Positions 34,640-45,404 of a stretch of 64,000 bases of DNA are shown here, piece after piece. The notes below the pieces were generated by a model. The model ran no database searches. It saw only the letters and a program-made list of their open reading frames with translations, and was not told the DNA's origin. Numbering within the stretch: the first letter of the stretch is position 1; each line of letters begins with the position of its first letter. The translations under genes and the position numbers were made by a program. The DNA is from Schistocephalus solidus (taxonomy: Eukaryota > Platyhelminthes > Cestoda > Diphyllobothriidea > Diphyllobothriidae). Location of the stretch: NCBI GenBank assembly GCA_017591395.1, contig WEDG01000364.1, positions 445,001 through 509,000 on the forward strand, read 5' to 3'.

Positions 34640-35369
34640 TTCTGGGGTCACGCTTTTGCCAGCGCCGGTGACGTATGTCTGGAACTAACGCAGTCTTACC
34701 TCTCGTTCATTCACGCATGAAGGCGCGCTCTAGAGGCACGTGTGTCTGGTGTGATACTAACGCCTCTCTTCATCAGGCTGCGGTTACATCTGCAGAAGAC
34801 GCCTGTGCAAGGAAATGACGGTCGCCTCTATTAACCGAAGACCAGGATCAGCTACACGTTGCCGCACAGCGTATAGTATATTATTTTGCACAGATTTTTA
34901 CTCAAGCATTTTGTAATACAAATTAACTGACCCAATTATTAAAATCTCGGGACCTTGATGGGATACTGCCGCGGCAAAAAATAATCCCCTCGCCATTGAT
35001 CTTTACTGGTCGCAATCTACGAGACGTTGGGGCGAATAGCGCAAATTAGTTTATGGTGTGGGAGATGGACATGGAGTCTACCTCAGTCTCTAAAGCCACA
35101 ACGGCCAAGTTAGAATAATAAAGCAAGGCGCGGTGCAAAATTCGATGTTAAACGTAATTGGTGTGTTATTCTCAAAGATTTTCTAAAGAAATAAGAATGC
35201 GTCTTCAGCTTTCCCGGAAAGCGCATTCGCAATCGAATGCAGTTTGTGTCCATTTGCTGAAAACCTGCATTTTCGTCGCAAAATAAGGACGATTATTTGC
35301 TACTGTCCCTGATAATGGGTTTGGATGAGAAGCTAACAGGGCAGCAAAATTATTGCTCCAAAGAGCATA
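34640..35369. other. No gene recognised
   Basis: Spacer between the IER-like gene and the pyrimidine microsatellite; only short frames. Confidence 0.35.
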
Positions 35370-35458
35370 CCTTCTTCTTTCTCCTCCTCCTCCTCCTCAT
35401 CCTCCTCCTCCCTCCTCCTCCTCCTCCTCCTCCCCTTCTTCTTCTTCTTCTTCTTCTT

Positions 35459-35489
<31 letters not shown>

Positions 35490-35515
35490 TTCTCCTTCAT
35501 CTTCATCTTCTTTAG
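35370..35515 (+). repeat. (CCT)n/(CTT)n microsatellite
   Basis: About 145 bp of pyrimidine triplets, CCT first and CTT later. Open frames through it (poly-Leu, poly-Ser, poly-Pro) are by-products of the repeat. Confidence 0.95.
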
Positions 35516-36727
35516 CTACATCTTCTAAAGAAAGGATTCTATACATTATACCTTCAAACACGGGAGGCTGACTGTAGGCAGAAATTGCTATGAGCACTCG
35601 AGACAGCACAATTGCTAAACTCAAGGAGACACGGCAGCGTGCAACGCACCCCGAATTCGATAGCATTGCTTGAACTAACTGAAGTTACTTTGTCGTGCAT
35701 CCATACTAGGAGTGATGCGATTGTGGAACAGTAAAGATGGGTGGTGTTCCCATCTTCACTATCGTTGACATTCCCCCTACCTCACTCTCGTGCGCCGGTC
35801 ATCGCTCCTATCTTCTACTGTCAGCACACCATACGACACTTCCCCACTGGAGTCTAACTGATATCATGGGACCACCTCCCACTCCGGGTGCCATCGTTAT
35901 ACAGTACCTTTTTATTCCCTCGGATTTTTACACTCCAATTGTGTGATCTTTACCGTAACAAAGATTTCATAAGCTTCAAGCCTCTTGTCTTACTATATTC
36001 AGAAATGCGTGCTTGATGTCGTCTTTAAAGATTCTGTCCAGCGTTAACCTAAGCAGAAAGCTATATATTCAACCCTTGATGGCCTCGGCCGCCACAAAGG
36101 GTACGCGGCATGGGAAACGTTATAGATTAGAGGGTGTCCAGTCAGCACCTAATTGTTTGATCACGTGGTCGTGACCTTGAGCTCTCGCGTGTCACATGCA
36201 CGTTGCGAGATATCCAGAGCTCGTAACGGGCACTACAGTGCACATGCTAATCCGTCAATAAGCGCTAGAAAAACCCAAATGAGTGTCAGTTTTAAGTAAA
36301 AATTCGGATGCAGTTTGTAACCATCAAAATTCATCCAAGTCAGCCTGGCCTAAAGTGTACCCTTTCCAACTGCCTCCCACTAAAGAGAAATCAAAACCTT
36401 TCCACTTACTTTCAAGACTTCTAACGAGATATATGAACCACACGTGTTAGTGAACGGTATAAGACTGGACCAGTTCAGCGTGCGGATGGCGTAGGAACCC
36501 TGTCAGCCCCTCATATTTTCATTATCTATGAAGGTGTACAGGCCTGATGATGAATTACAGAAAACATGTGTTTGTTGACTGGACTTTTCAGGTATCTGTC
36601 TAGCAAGAGAGTTGCGTCATAAGAGTATGAAAGTTTGGCCTCAAATAAATATTGCAGACATTCCTCCGCCGTCACTTCATTGACTGCAGTAGAAACGAAT
36701 TTTCACCGTTTGATTTATTAAATTGTT
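35516..36727. other. No gene recognised
   Basis: Spacer between two pyrimidine microsatellites without a supported gene. Confidence 0.35.
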
Positions 36728-36995
36728 ACACCTCCTCCTCCTCCTCCTCCTCCTCCTCCTCCTCCTCCTCCTCCTCCTCCTCCTCCTCCTCCTCCTCCTC
36801 CTCCTCCTCCTCCTCCTCCTCCCTCCCTCCTCCTCCTCCTCCCTCCTCCTCCCTCCTCCTCCTCCTCCTCCTCCTCCTCCTCCTCCTCCTCCCTCCTCCT
36901 CCTCCTCCCTTCTCCTCCTCCTCCCTCCTCCCTCCTCCCTCCTCCTCCTCCTCCCTCCTTCTTCTTTTTCTCATTCTTCTTCTTCTTTTTCTTCA
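36728..36995 (+). repeat. Large (TCC)n/(TTC)n pyrimidine tract
   Basis: About 230 bp of TCC units, with occasional extra C, followed by about 35 bp of TTC and TTT units. The strand is almost pure pyrimidine over more than 260 bp. Four long frames on both strands cross it and are artefacts. Confidence 0.95.
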
Positions 36996-37429
36996 TCTCC
37001 TTCGGGCATCCGAATGGAAACAGTCGGTTCCTACTATTCCAGGAAGTTGACCATCGTTGCAAGCTAGCATTTCTTCAATTTCTTCATTTGCACATGCAGT
37101 TATACGTCACTCGTGTTCCTCTCTGAACACAAGCAGTATGTGGACTAACGTTACTCGGAATGTCAAGATCATGCACAACTTTCCTTCATTCATGGGTGCT
37201 TTTTATCATTTTTGCATAAAGAGCAGCTCCCATGAATTTTTAGATGCTCGGTCTGTAGCAGCCTTAGTGTGCGTGTGTATTCGGCCGAGTCTCAACTAGT
37301 GGGAGAGGAGAGTTGACACCAGAGTTGCCGTCGAGACCAGGACGTGTCTGGAAGAGAGAAATGGTCGGTTATGCCAGCAGTTTTATAAGTTGGTCAGTTC
37401 AAGTATAGCGTGTCTAGTGGTCACTATTG
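36996..37429. other. No gene recognised
   Basis: Short spacer; an 80-codon frame at 37057-37299 has no recognisable features. Confidence 0.3.
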
Positions 37430-37865
37430 CATTGGCCGAGGGTTAACATGTTCAAGTGTGTTATGGACGGATGTGGCCATCTGAAAACTCGTGTGCACGT
37501 GCAGTTGGCAACCGCGCGGTCAGCCGAGTGTGCGTTCGTGCGGAGTGGCTGACTGAGAGTCAGGCTCCAATGGCTCTTTCTTAATGTGGCCTTTATGGCA
37601 CTCCTATAGAGCTGGGGTCCCAGCCGCCCCATTATGTTGCTATGTTTTATGTTGGACCCCAGCGCTTGCGCCCACGCTCGCTCTGATCTACGGTCTTTTG
37701 ACTCTGTCTTGACACCTGACCCAGGTGGGTGAGTGGAATAGAGCGTGAGATAGACTCATCGCAAGTCTGCTCTCACCAGCACCAGTTACCATCTCCGCAC
37801 CACCCTGTTGTGGAGCATACAGTGGACATCGTCGGAATAAGACGGTTTAGCTGTCGTGTGCGCGC
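37430..37865 (+). repeat. RTE-like LINE 3' UTR remnant
   Basis: Plus-strand tail fragment: 'gagagtcaggctccaatggc', 'tgtggcctttatggcactcc', 'actctgtcttgacacc' and 'tggacatcgtcgg'. A small internal palindromic patch ('ctggggtccca...tggaccccag') interrupts it at about 37612-37660. Confidence 0.65.
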
Positions 37866-39429
37866 GTTGCGCTGGATCTCATACGGGCCAGCACGTCTGA
37901 ACACGCTCAGTGGGAAAAAGAACAAAGAAGTCCACCATCAGCAGCGGTGGTGGTCGGCCGCCGAATTCCCTTTGCCTGGCCTTTTTCGTTGCCCCAAAAG
38001 GGGTCGAAGCAGTCTCTGCTGCTTGTGTCCTCGATGCTGGACACGTCATCCCGCAGCAACTGATTATATACCTCTTTGTTCTACTCCAAATGCACTTATA
38101 CCACCCTGACCAGTGAGTCATACGTCAGCTCATGCTCAACCTTCCTGTGCAGCTTCTGCTTAAACTCATTGCTATTTATCCAACACAGCTTCAACCGAAG
38201 GGGATTGCCAAGCTTCCATCGCGGGCGGTGGAGGGATGTCGAAAAGGCCATTTTGTGAAGGAGTCACGGCGATCTAACCCCGAGTCCGAAAGGGAAATGA
38301 GATATTCAGCCGGTCCTTATCAATGTGAGGCAAGTTATGCTTGTATTAGCCTGGCACACCTAGAGTGGATACCAGGTCATGTGTACCACATATAGACGGA
38401 TGCCCGTCCCATTCTGATCTTCTTGAAATTGTTCTGCCATCGGAGAAGGGTGCATGACGAATGAGGGAGTGCGTGAGACGCAACGCAAGCCTCCACTGAA
38501 AAGTCACTGGGGCTGCGCATACTCCATGGAGCACGCCGTAAACGTCATCGTTTGTGACGGTCAGACTGTCGTCATTGCGAACAGGTAGATGCAATTCCAA
38601 CCCAATTACAATTCCAAATTCAATTCTATTTGATGCTGTCTTTGAAGATGGGTTCGCGCTGGAATCCTAAGCGGGCTTTTTAAATTGAGCCACCATCTTT
38701 TCTGCTCTCCATTCGCATGTGAATCCTCTTATATGTACATCAATTGGCCTGTTTCACTCATTATGTACTTGAATTTTAACCCTATTTGTTTATTAGAATA
38801 ACAACAATGAGGTCATCAGCGCACGAAACTGGCACCATTTTGAAGGAAGGCCAAATTGGTCGATATTTTGAGACGCATTCAAGGACGATTCTTCACGGTG
38901 AATGGAAGAACTTGTTGCTGGAATTTTTGGAATTTTACTTTCAGAATAAAGCGTAGCTCTCTCTCACGTCAGGTGAAGCAAGTCCTTGTCGCAGCCATTG
39001 CGTCTAATCCTTCCCAATTCCAACCCTTTGAAACGGGACACTTTCGCGTCCTTCATCCAGCGCGCATTATGACACGCTTTGGTAGTGGTTTCACGCCACG
39101 ATAGCTGTAGTCGACAGACGTATTTGTGATTTCCGGCCTCTTTGTTCAACTACCCTCTGTGCCAACATTATTAATCTTCCCAGCGGGCGATTTCAGACGC
39201 GTTGACCTTGCGGTATGACCGACTTAAACGCCTGCACACACGCGCATTCGGAGAGTCACAGTTCGTAATGCCCCACTTGAATACACCACCCCTCGGAGAA
39301 TGCAACACAGCCCACTTCGACGCACCACCTTTCGGGTAATGCAGCACGAGAATGCGGCAGTTTCAAGTGACAGTGTCCATCGTGTGTCTCACAGAGTGGT
39401 CGTAGCATCGGTGACTGGTAAGTGAATTA
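37866..39429. other. No gene recognised
   Basis: Several short frames, none recognisable. Confidence 0.3.
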
Positions 39430-39720
39430 GCTGACTGACACCACCGCTACCGCACTCTCTCCTCCCTCACCCACAAGACAATGTCAAGACGACCGCAGTT
39501 GGGCTCGGTCACAGTGTGCTCAGCAAAGCTCTAAAGCTCATTTTCGCGTACCACACACAACCCGGCACCTGCAGAAATGTACCAGGTTTCTGTATGGAGT
39601 CTGGTATTCCAAATGAGTGGGAGCGCCATAAAGAGGACAATAAGATGCTATTGAGGTATGGTCCTAGTCGTAAGACGGACAGAGTTTTCCCGTCAGTTGG
39701 CGCCAGATTTCGTCGCACAA
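39430..39720 (-). repeat. RTE-like LINE 3' UTR remnant
   Basis: Minus-strand fragment with 'ccgctaccgcactctctcc', 'gacaatgtcaagacgacc', 'gagtgggagcgccataaag' and 'cccgtcagttggc', in the same order as copies 1, 2 and 4. It is strongly diverged, with unrelated sequence between the blocks. Confidence 0.55.
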
Positions 39721-40685
39721 CACATATCGCGTCTGTCGGTACAGTGGTAAGCAGTAAGTCCCGTACTTCCGGAACTACAGTCGGGGCGTTACTTCGGGTA
39801 TCGGAGGCCTGCTTGTTTCAACACGACCTAACACAGTTCCAAACCTCAGAGGAAATATCCGGCGTCATTTAGCGGGACGAAATGTAGATTCTCAGAAACA
39901 AATATCGTACCATCTTCTCCGACACGATTTCTTTGGGCAGGAAGAAGGTAAGAACTTATTGGCTTTGCTCATTGTCCGCGTCCGCCGCAAAGACTGGGGT
40001 GGTCTAAGAACAAAAATATTCAGGAATTTAATCGGCATAAATGAAGTGCCGAGCTTTGGCGGGAGCTGCCAAGTTATGCACAAAATCACTTGCTTTTGGG
40101 TGCTCTATTGGCATACTGAAACGTCCTGCAGTAAACCGGAAGACATAACTCATTACTTACGCATTGCCTGACCGGTCGGTGCCGTTATTTTATAGTCTTG
40201 AAACCTCATCAACCAGTGTATGCAAAGAGGAAAGTAGAGGCATAACAGTCCGGAACCCAATCTTTGACGAGTGTTGCCACACGCTGACAACGTCTTGAGG
40301 TTGTTGGCTACCTGGCCACCACGCTCGGAGTTGGCGTTACACACAGACCAGGAGTGACCACCCAGCGCCAACTGTTGAGACTGAAATACCGACGAGTCGG
40401 GGTCCTTCGACCCGCAGCTAACAGCAAACATCATGACCACTCTCCCCTTATACAGTGTTTGGACTCTGCTTAGGAGGAGTAATTGCTCGCATGGGAAACG
40501 CAAGCGTTAAGTCTGTTCTGCTGGGCACTACTAGGGAGACAAATAACTTAAGGGAAACGGGAGAGACATACTCAAGTTTAAGTTGCACCATGAGAAGGTC
40601 GTGGCACCTCTTCTTTACTGCTTTACGTCTCCGTCTGTAAAGTCGGGAAAAAGGAGCAATTTTAACCAGACCTTACAAATGAATA
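39721..40685. other. No gene recognised
   Basis: Short frames only. A segment near 40310-40380 ('ggagttggcgttacacacag') weakly resembles the PLE terminal-repeat flank at 20.42 kb. Confidence 0.3.
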
Positions 40686-40882
40686 CCAGGAGGAGGAGGA
40701 GAGGAGGAGGAGAAGGAAGAGGTGGATGAGGAGGAGGAGGAGGATGATGAGGATGAGAAGGAGGAGGAGGAGGAGGAGGAGGAGGAGGAGGAGGAGGAGG
40801 AGGAGGAGGAGGAGGAGGAGGAGGAGGAGGAGGAGGAGGAGGAGGAGGAGGAGGAGGAGGAGGAGGAGGAGGAGGAGGATGA
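40686..40882 (+). repeat. (GAG)n purine microsatellite
   Basis: About 195 bp of GAG/GGA units, interrupted near the left end by GAT and GAA. It is the mirror composition of the tract at 36.73 kb; frames through it (poly-Arg, poly-Ser) are artefacts. Confidence 0.95.
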
Positions 40883-42809
40883 GATTTGAAAACCCTCAGT
40901 CCATCCTGATTTCGTTGGCCGTTGATACCGTATGCTCAAATTACTGGTTATGATCGGAGGTAGACAAGGGAACGCTGCATGCCAGTATGCCATTCTGAAG
41001 CTAAGCGAAGTCCGCTCACACGCGAGTCAGGATGTCACAAGTTTTGCAGTATGATTTTAACGAAGACAATAATTGGTCTACTGAAATAAAATAAGTAGAA
41101 CATGCTGTTTAGTGCAATTGAGAGTTGCTGGATGTGCATACCTTGTGCGATTAATGCCCCCGAGTACGCCATAGCCAATGCGTTGCTTTAACAACTAGAT
41201 AGTTATGGGGTAAACTATACAAAAAGATGAAGCTATTTACACTTTTGGTACTTGTTGGTAGGCGCTCACCATTCTGTCTTGGGGCTCACTCTCGAGCCAG
41301 GGGGGAAGAAGGTCGGTGCTTTCGGAAACACATGTCTCTGGTTCTCAACTTACGACCCAGAAGACCCCTCTAAGGCACAAAATAAAAGAAATTCTCATAA
41401 ACGAGGCAAAAGTTCAGCGTCTTTGACGTCTGTGACATACGAGTGAGGCTGGTTCTGTTCGATCAGTTACTAAAGGAAAACGGGCTTAGGCTGGATAAGC
41501 ACTGCGAGTGTTCGACAAACTTAGCTCAAACACGATTTTTATTATGCGCCCTTTGGCTGCAATTTTTTGTACGTCCTCAGGATCCATATTTACATCCTGA
41601 CTGAAGCTTGATACACGTTTGCTTAGATCCCGATACATAAGTTTGTCTATAAATGCAAAATGACGCGTTTTAGGAAGCAGTTAAATTGAAGGAAACATGA
41701 TCACTGGAAAACGGATTTTATTCAACTGAAGTTTGGGCTTATTTACAGCATTATAAAAAGCTCCCAGGTAGAATAGTTTGCCTTGTATTTTTCAGTGTTC
41801 CTTCCAGCTATGCGACCGTCTCAGAAGACCGTGGACCAAATACCATGGCGTACCGGGACGAATACGTCCTTCCTGCAATAAGACTGAGCATTTATGAACT
41901 GGGTTTGGGGCCTCTACTATCGTAGAACAGCCATAAATCCAAATTTTGACGCTCGAATAGCCATTAAGTTTCCCCGGTCTCCACTAGAGCCCTCATCTGC
42001 GACCATATGAATATGCAGTAGTCATACTTCAACAACCCACTTATAGTGTGCCGATCTTCATCGAGTTCTCAGGGTTTAACTAACGGTGAGGGAGTCGAAA
42101 GGAAAGCCTTGAGCACCCAACATCAGAGGCTCATATCGCAAACAGACTCGTTCGCGTAAACACAGGTAGACCCAGACCAATAGGTCAAAAGCACCTTCCA
42201 CAAACTTTGGGTGCCCAATCCACCGAATTAATGGTTTCCGCTTCTTCTGCTAAGCCTCATCTTGAGACAAATGGCGCTGACCCTGCAGCCCACAACCCAG
42301 CTGGTGGATTCTTCAGACGAAAGTGAACAACTGGTCACCCATACACCCTTGTCTGGCACAGAATCCCGGTTCCATGAAAAAAGACGGCAAATCTCGCTGC
42401 ACTAGTGACAACTATTTCCCCTTACATAACTGCCGTCGTCCATGGGCTGCAGTTTTTTCCCCCTAATACCTCCAATGACGCACTCTGTGATATCGTTTGT
42501 TTTTTTTAACCCTGCTAACTTGACCCCTAGTATATATTCATGTTGGGATTGTCTGCAATCTGAAATTAAATACGACTGTTAATATTAATATTATTATTTC
42601 AAAACGTTACTTCGAACAAGGCTAACTGATCGCTCCGGTTGGTAAAGTTATGAATTCCGGACTGATAATTCGAAAAATGATAAATAGTTCACCGGAATGG
42701 TTTTATTATACTGCCGACTTTTCGGGGAGTTCGGTTGGCTCACCACTGTCAAAGAGTTAAGTGCGCACAATAGAATGGAAATACAACTGTTATACCGAGC
42801 TAGTCGGCC
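40883..42809. other. No gene recognised
   Basis: AT-rich spacer. A short block at about 41255-41300 ('gtaggcgctcacc', 'ctcactctcgag') recurs at 48735-48795. Confidence 0.3.
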
Positions 42810-42909
42810 ATGAGCTGGCTGTTGTTAGCTTTATGCGTCATCACGTTGATGGGGGACGGGAGGGAGCAACCGGGCCTCTGCGGGGTTTTCCAATCCAGTG
42901 ACTCATTGG
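42810..42909 (+). CDS. Possible signal-peptide first exon
   Basis: ATG at 42810 begins 'MSWLLLALCVITLMGDGREQ', a short n-region and a hydrophobic core typical of a secretory signal. It continues 'PGLCGVFQSSDSL' to a strong donor, TTGG|GTAAGTTC, after 42909 (phase 1). I could not find the next exon, so the product is unknown. It could be chance; the combination of signal-like N-terminus and near-consensus donor is the only support. Confidence 0.3.
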
Positions 42910-43269
42910 GTAAGTTCTTTGTCAGCCAGTGTCTGGTCGGTTCGATTTGGCCGTCGTGCTCTGGCCCTTTTAAGCATCAAAATACAGGGCTTCGTAAATT
43001 GGAGGAAGGCCTCACCTGCGATTCGTTCTGCTCTTGAGCTGCCCAACCCCCCCCCCAGGTCTAAGGTGGTGACTCGCGGAAACCCATACCTGTTGACTGT
43101 GCATTGCAAGCTCTTCGCTTCGGTCTAGCCTCCGAGTTGTTAGGTTGCACTCGAATAAGCAGGTCTGAAATCTTCCTTCGCTTTCCCGGAGGCGTGAGGT
43201 GCCAGTCGGTTCATGGGCTCTACAGATAAATTAGTAGGGTTCGTTTGTCCTGTATCAGCATCAGTCTAT

Positions 43270-43600
43270 TTGCGGGATCATCACCGAAGTGCGGAAGATG
43301 CAGCCAGACACTCCCTTGCTGGTTGCAGCATCCGCCGAGTGATTTCAAAGGCAGAAATATCCGCCCAGATCATCCTCGGTCCGTTGCGGTTCAAACCAAG
43401 GGAGAACGTTCATATACCGCTTGGACTATGGCCGCCAGGTTCGGCTGATGCGAACACTCACGGTGTTACCAACGTGTTCCGATAGTTAAGCAGGGAAGAC
43501 CTCGGGAACCTCAGCATGGGAATTATGGGAGAGTGCAAGACCTAAACGAAAATAACAAACAAATAAATGTTACTTAATTAAAGATAGTAGGGAGATTAAT
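43270..43600 (+). repeat. Dispersed SINE-like repeat with B-box and 5S-like segment
   Basis: Plus-strand partner of 10440-10790. It carries 'GCGGTTCAAACC' (B-box-like), 'agttaagcagggaagacct', 'catgggaattatgggag' and an A-rich tail 'aataacaaacaaataaatg'. Similarity with the other copy extends about 330 bp and a little beyond the tail. Confidence 0.55.
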
Positions 43601-43858
43601 ATAACTGGCAAAGATAAGGGAGGATGGAATGGCCATTTCTGGCTTATAAGTCGTCGTCAGCCAGTCTTACCAACCCCAAGTTTTGCAGGACCCGAGGAAC
43701 GTTAGAGCGTTGGACTTATGGTCATTGGGTCGCAGGTTCGATCCTCGGGTGATCCACCACTTGGGGTCGGGTATGACTGGCTGACGACGGCTTATAAGCC
43801 GAAAATGGCCATTCCAGTCTCCCTTGTCTTTGCCAGTTATATTAATCTTCCTATGCTA
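43587..43858. repeat. Inverted SINE dimer with tRNA-like centre
   Basis: Left arm (43587-43680, minus) and right arm (43760-43858, plus) are near-perfect inverted copies, almost 100 bp each. Each contains the SINE 3' half with hammerhead, and the match runs at least 15 bp past the usual SINE end ('gccagttatattaat'). The 79 bp centre holds a tRNA-like segment with a 7 bp acceptor-type stem (CCCGAGG/CCTCGGG) and a B-box (GGTTCGATCC). The left arm has lost GG from stem II; the right arm keeps all helices. Confidence 0.75.
43769..43823 (+). ncRNA. Type I hammerhead ribozyme motif in SINE
   Basis: The best-paired copy. Stem I is GACTGG (43775-43780) with CCAGTC (43814-43819), followed by a bulge (TAT against T) and an outer GGG/CCC. 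The core CTGACGA is at 43781-43787. Stem II is CGGCT/AGCCG (43788-43792, 43797-43801) with loop TATA. Stem III is AT/AT closing GGCC (43805-43812), and the predicted cut follows T43813. The flaw is that the residues after stem II read AAAA rather than GAAA, so G12 is replaced unless the last stem II pair opens. Confidence 0.6.
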
Positions 43859-43974
43859 CTACTAGTCGCTGTGCTGCTGCTGGCGGTACTCGAGCGTGAG
43901 CCTCAGGGCATAGCGGAACAAGTGAATTCCAATAACCAACGGTGAGCGTTCATAAACGAATGCAAATCAATATT

Positions 43975-44151
43975 TCCGATGTAAACCGGCAAGACAATGA
44001 GCCCGTAGCTCAATAGTTAGAGCGTTTGACTTCTGATCAAAGGATCACAGGTTCGATCCGCGGGTGGTGTGCCATTTGGGGCTGGGTATGACTGGCTGAC
44101 GATGGTTAATAAGCCAGAAATGGCCATTCAAGTCTCACTTGTCTTTTTCGG
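43975..44151 (+). repeat. tRNA-derived SINE with hammerhead
   Basis: Complete-looking copy. A tRNA-like head at 44001-44066 has A-box 'TAGCTCAATAG' (44006-44016), D-arm GCTC/GAGC, anticodon arm TTTGA-CTTCTGA-TCAAA (anticodon position TCT, Arg-like) and B-box GGTTCGATCC (44050-44059). The body 'ggctgggtatgactgg', the hammerhead and a 'cttgtctttttcgg' end follow. A possible 7 bp duplication CAATATT flanks it (43968-43974 and 44152-44158). It is not a tRNA gene because the T-stem and acceptor pairing are poor. Confidence 0.8.
44084..44138 (+). ncRNA. Type I hammerhead ribozyme motif in SINE
   Basis: Core CTGACGA at 44096-44102; stem II TGGTT/AGCCA (44103-44107, 44112-44116) with loop AATA; GAAA at 44117-44120. 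Stem III is AT/AT around GGCC (44120-44127) and the predicted cut follows T44128. Stem I is GACTGG (44090-44095) with CAAGTC (44129-44134), one mismatch. All three conserved boxes are intact. The very short stem III suggests activity might need dimerisation, as known for small animal hammerheads. Confidence 0.65.
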
Positions 44152-44474
44152 CAATATTCAGAACAAGTACTGCTGAGCATGCTTCACTGTAAACTATGAT
44201 ATAAACTATAGACTGGAGAGCATACAACACCTTAAATATACATTATTTAATTGCTCTTACTAGTATTTGAACAGTGGCCAGAAATTTCGACGCTTGCTAA
44301 CGACGTCACACATGGATAAATAAAAACATATCCGGCAAAACGAATATATCCTCATATCAAGGGAATATAAGGGAACTGGCATTGTTTTAATGGACAGAAA
44401 GATTACATAAGGAAAATAAAATCAATTCTGTCGGACAAGGAAAAGTTGAGAAAGGCAGAAAAGGTAAAGGATCG

Positions 44475-44900
44475 TACGGATGAGGTTGCAACACAATCCA
44501 CGAATAACCAGATCGATTTTTTGTCAAAAACCTGATCGAAAGACCACCAAAGCTCAGAGGACCTTTATATGCATCTATTCTTTTATCTGCTGCTGTGGGG
44601 CAGAATATATTGGTCAAACGGGCTGGTATTTTTCAAAAAGGATAACAGAACACGTTATAGCATGGGCCAAATATAAGCCATAAACAGCTCCATTCTCGTG
44701 CATATGGTATATCCAGGTCATCGCTTAGATGCCAGAGAATCCTTCCGGGTGATTTACAAGAGGCAGCATCTGTTGACTATGGCAGAAGCGGCTACAAGAA
44801 GGTAACGCAAACTGGTTCTATACGTCCAAAAGAACTTCACACAGACGCCGCAATTACCATGGCGAAGGCCACCAATTCAGCCGCTCGCAGTTAATAACGT
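44475..44900 (+). pseudogene. Penelope-like element, GIY-YIG endonuclease (third family)
   Basis: Frame 44480-44683 reads 'AEYIGQTGWYFSKRITEHV', matching the YIGQT strand and R-x-x-EH helix of PLE GIY-YIG domains, which cut target DNA. Upstream 'HNPRITRSIFCQKPDR' corresponds to the linker. Downstream remnants to about 44900 are out of frame. No RT lies beside it. The SINE at 43.98-44.15 kb lies 320 bp upstream. Confidence 0.6.
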
Positions 44901-45054
44901 GTCCCGGCGGCCACTATCCCTCAAACGATGATCAGAAGACTGATCGAAATTTTGTTTTCTCTCCTCTCCTCCCTCACCCTGACAACCACACGATATTTTT
45001 CAAATTACTCGCATATTTAACTTAGCTACACAGCCATATAAATGTAAAGGCGAT

Positions 45055-45400
45055 GAGTATATGGATGTGGTCTCTATGATGGTGGGAGTAATGGAATTGA
45101 TGCCAGGAGTGATGGTGGGGGAGTCAGAAGGAGGGTTGGCCGAATTTGACATAGAAATTGGAATTGCCGGATTGTTGGTGCATTGCGTCCGAAGATGTCC
45201 AACCAGGCCGATTCGCGCGCGGAAGATGCGTTGACAGCGCGGGCATGTTGGCAGGGCCTGGGCATTGGCGGTGTTGGTCCGGGGCGCTGGTGACTTTCGT
45301 GCCGCTCTTTGGGCCTTGGCAGCGGCGATCCGGTTGGCCTAATAGATTGCTGCACCAGTCTTCACGGATCTTCTCCATGCCGGTCTATCCTGTGCGAGGT
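45055..45400 (-). pseudogene. RTE-like LINE copy 3, first zinc-finger region
   Basis: Minus-strand continuation of the RT ORF after a frame change: 'RPKERHESHQRPGPTPPMPR' type sequence and the decayed finger 'ALSTHLPRANRPGWTSSDA' are alternative-frame readings of the block that reads CPxCQxxFRARIGLVxHLR in better copies. The element stops at about 45055, before the main finger array and 3' UTR, so the copy is 3'-truncated, unusual for a LINE. Confidence 0.65.
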
Positions 45401-45404
45401 CCTC

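Noticed and set aside
36718..37067. Long poly-Ser, poly-Pro, poly-Leu and poly-Glu open frames
   Set aside because: They are products of the TCC/TTC microsatellite read in different frames.
40673..40993. Serine-rich and arginine-rich open frames
   Set aside because: Artefacts of the GAG microsatellite.
44001..44066. Possible functional tRNA-Arg (TCT) gene
   Set aside because: A and B boxes and the anticodon arm look good, but the T-stem and acceptor stem pair poorly and the sequence continues into the SINE body shared with other copies.
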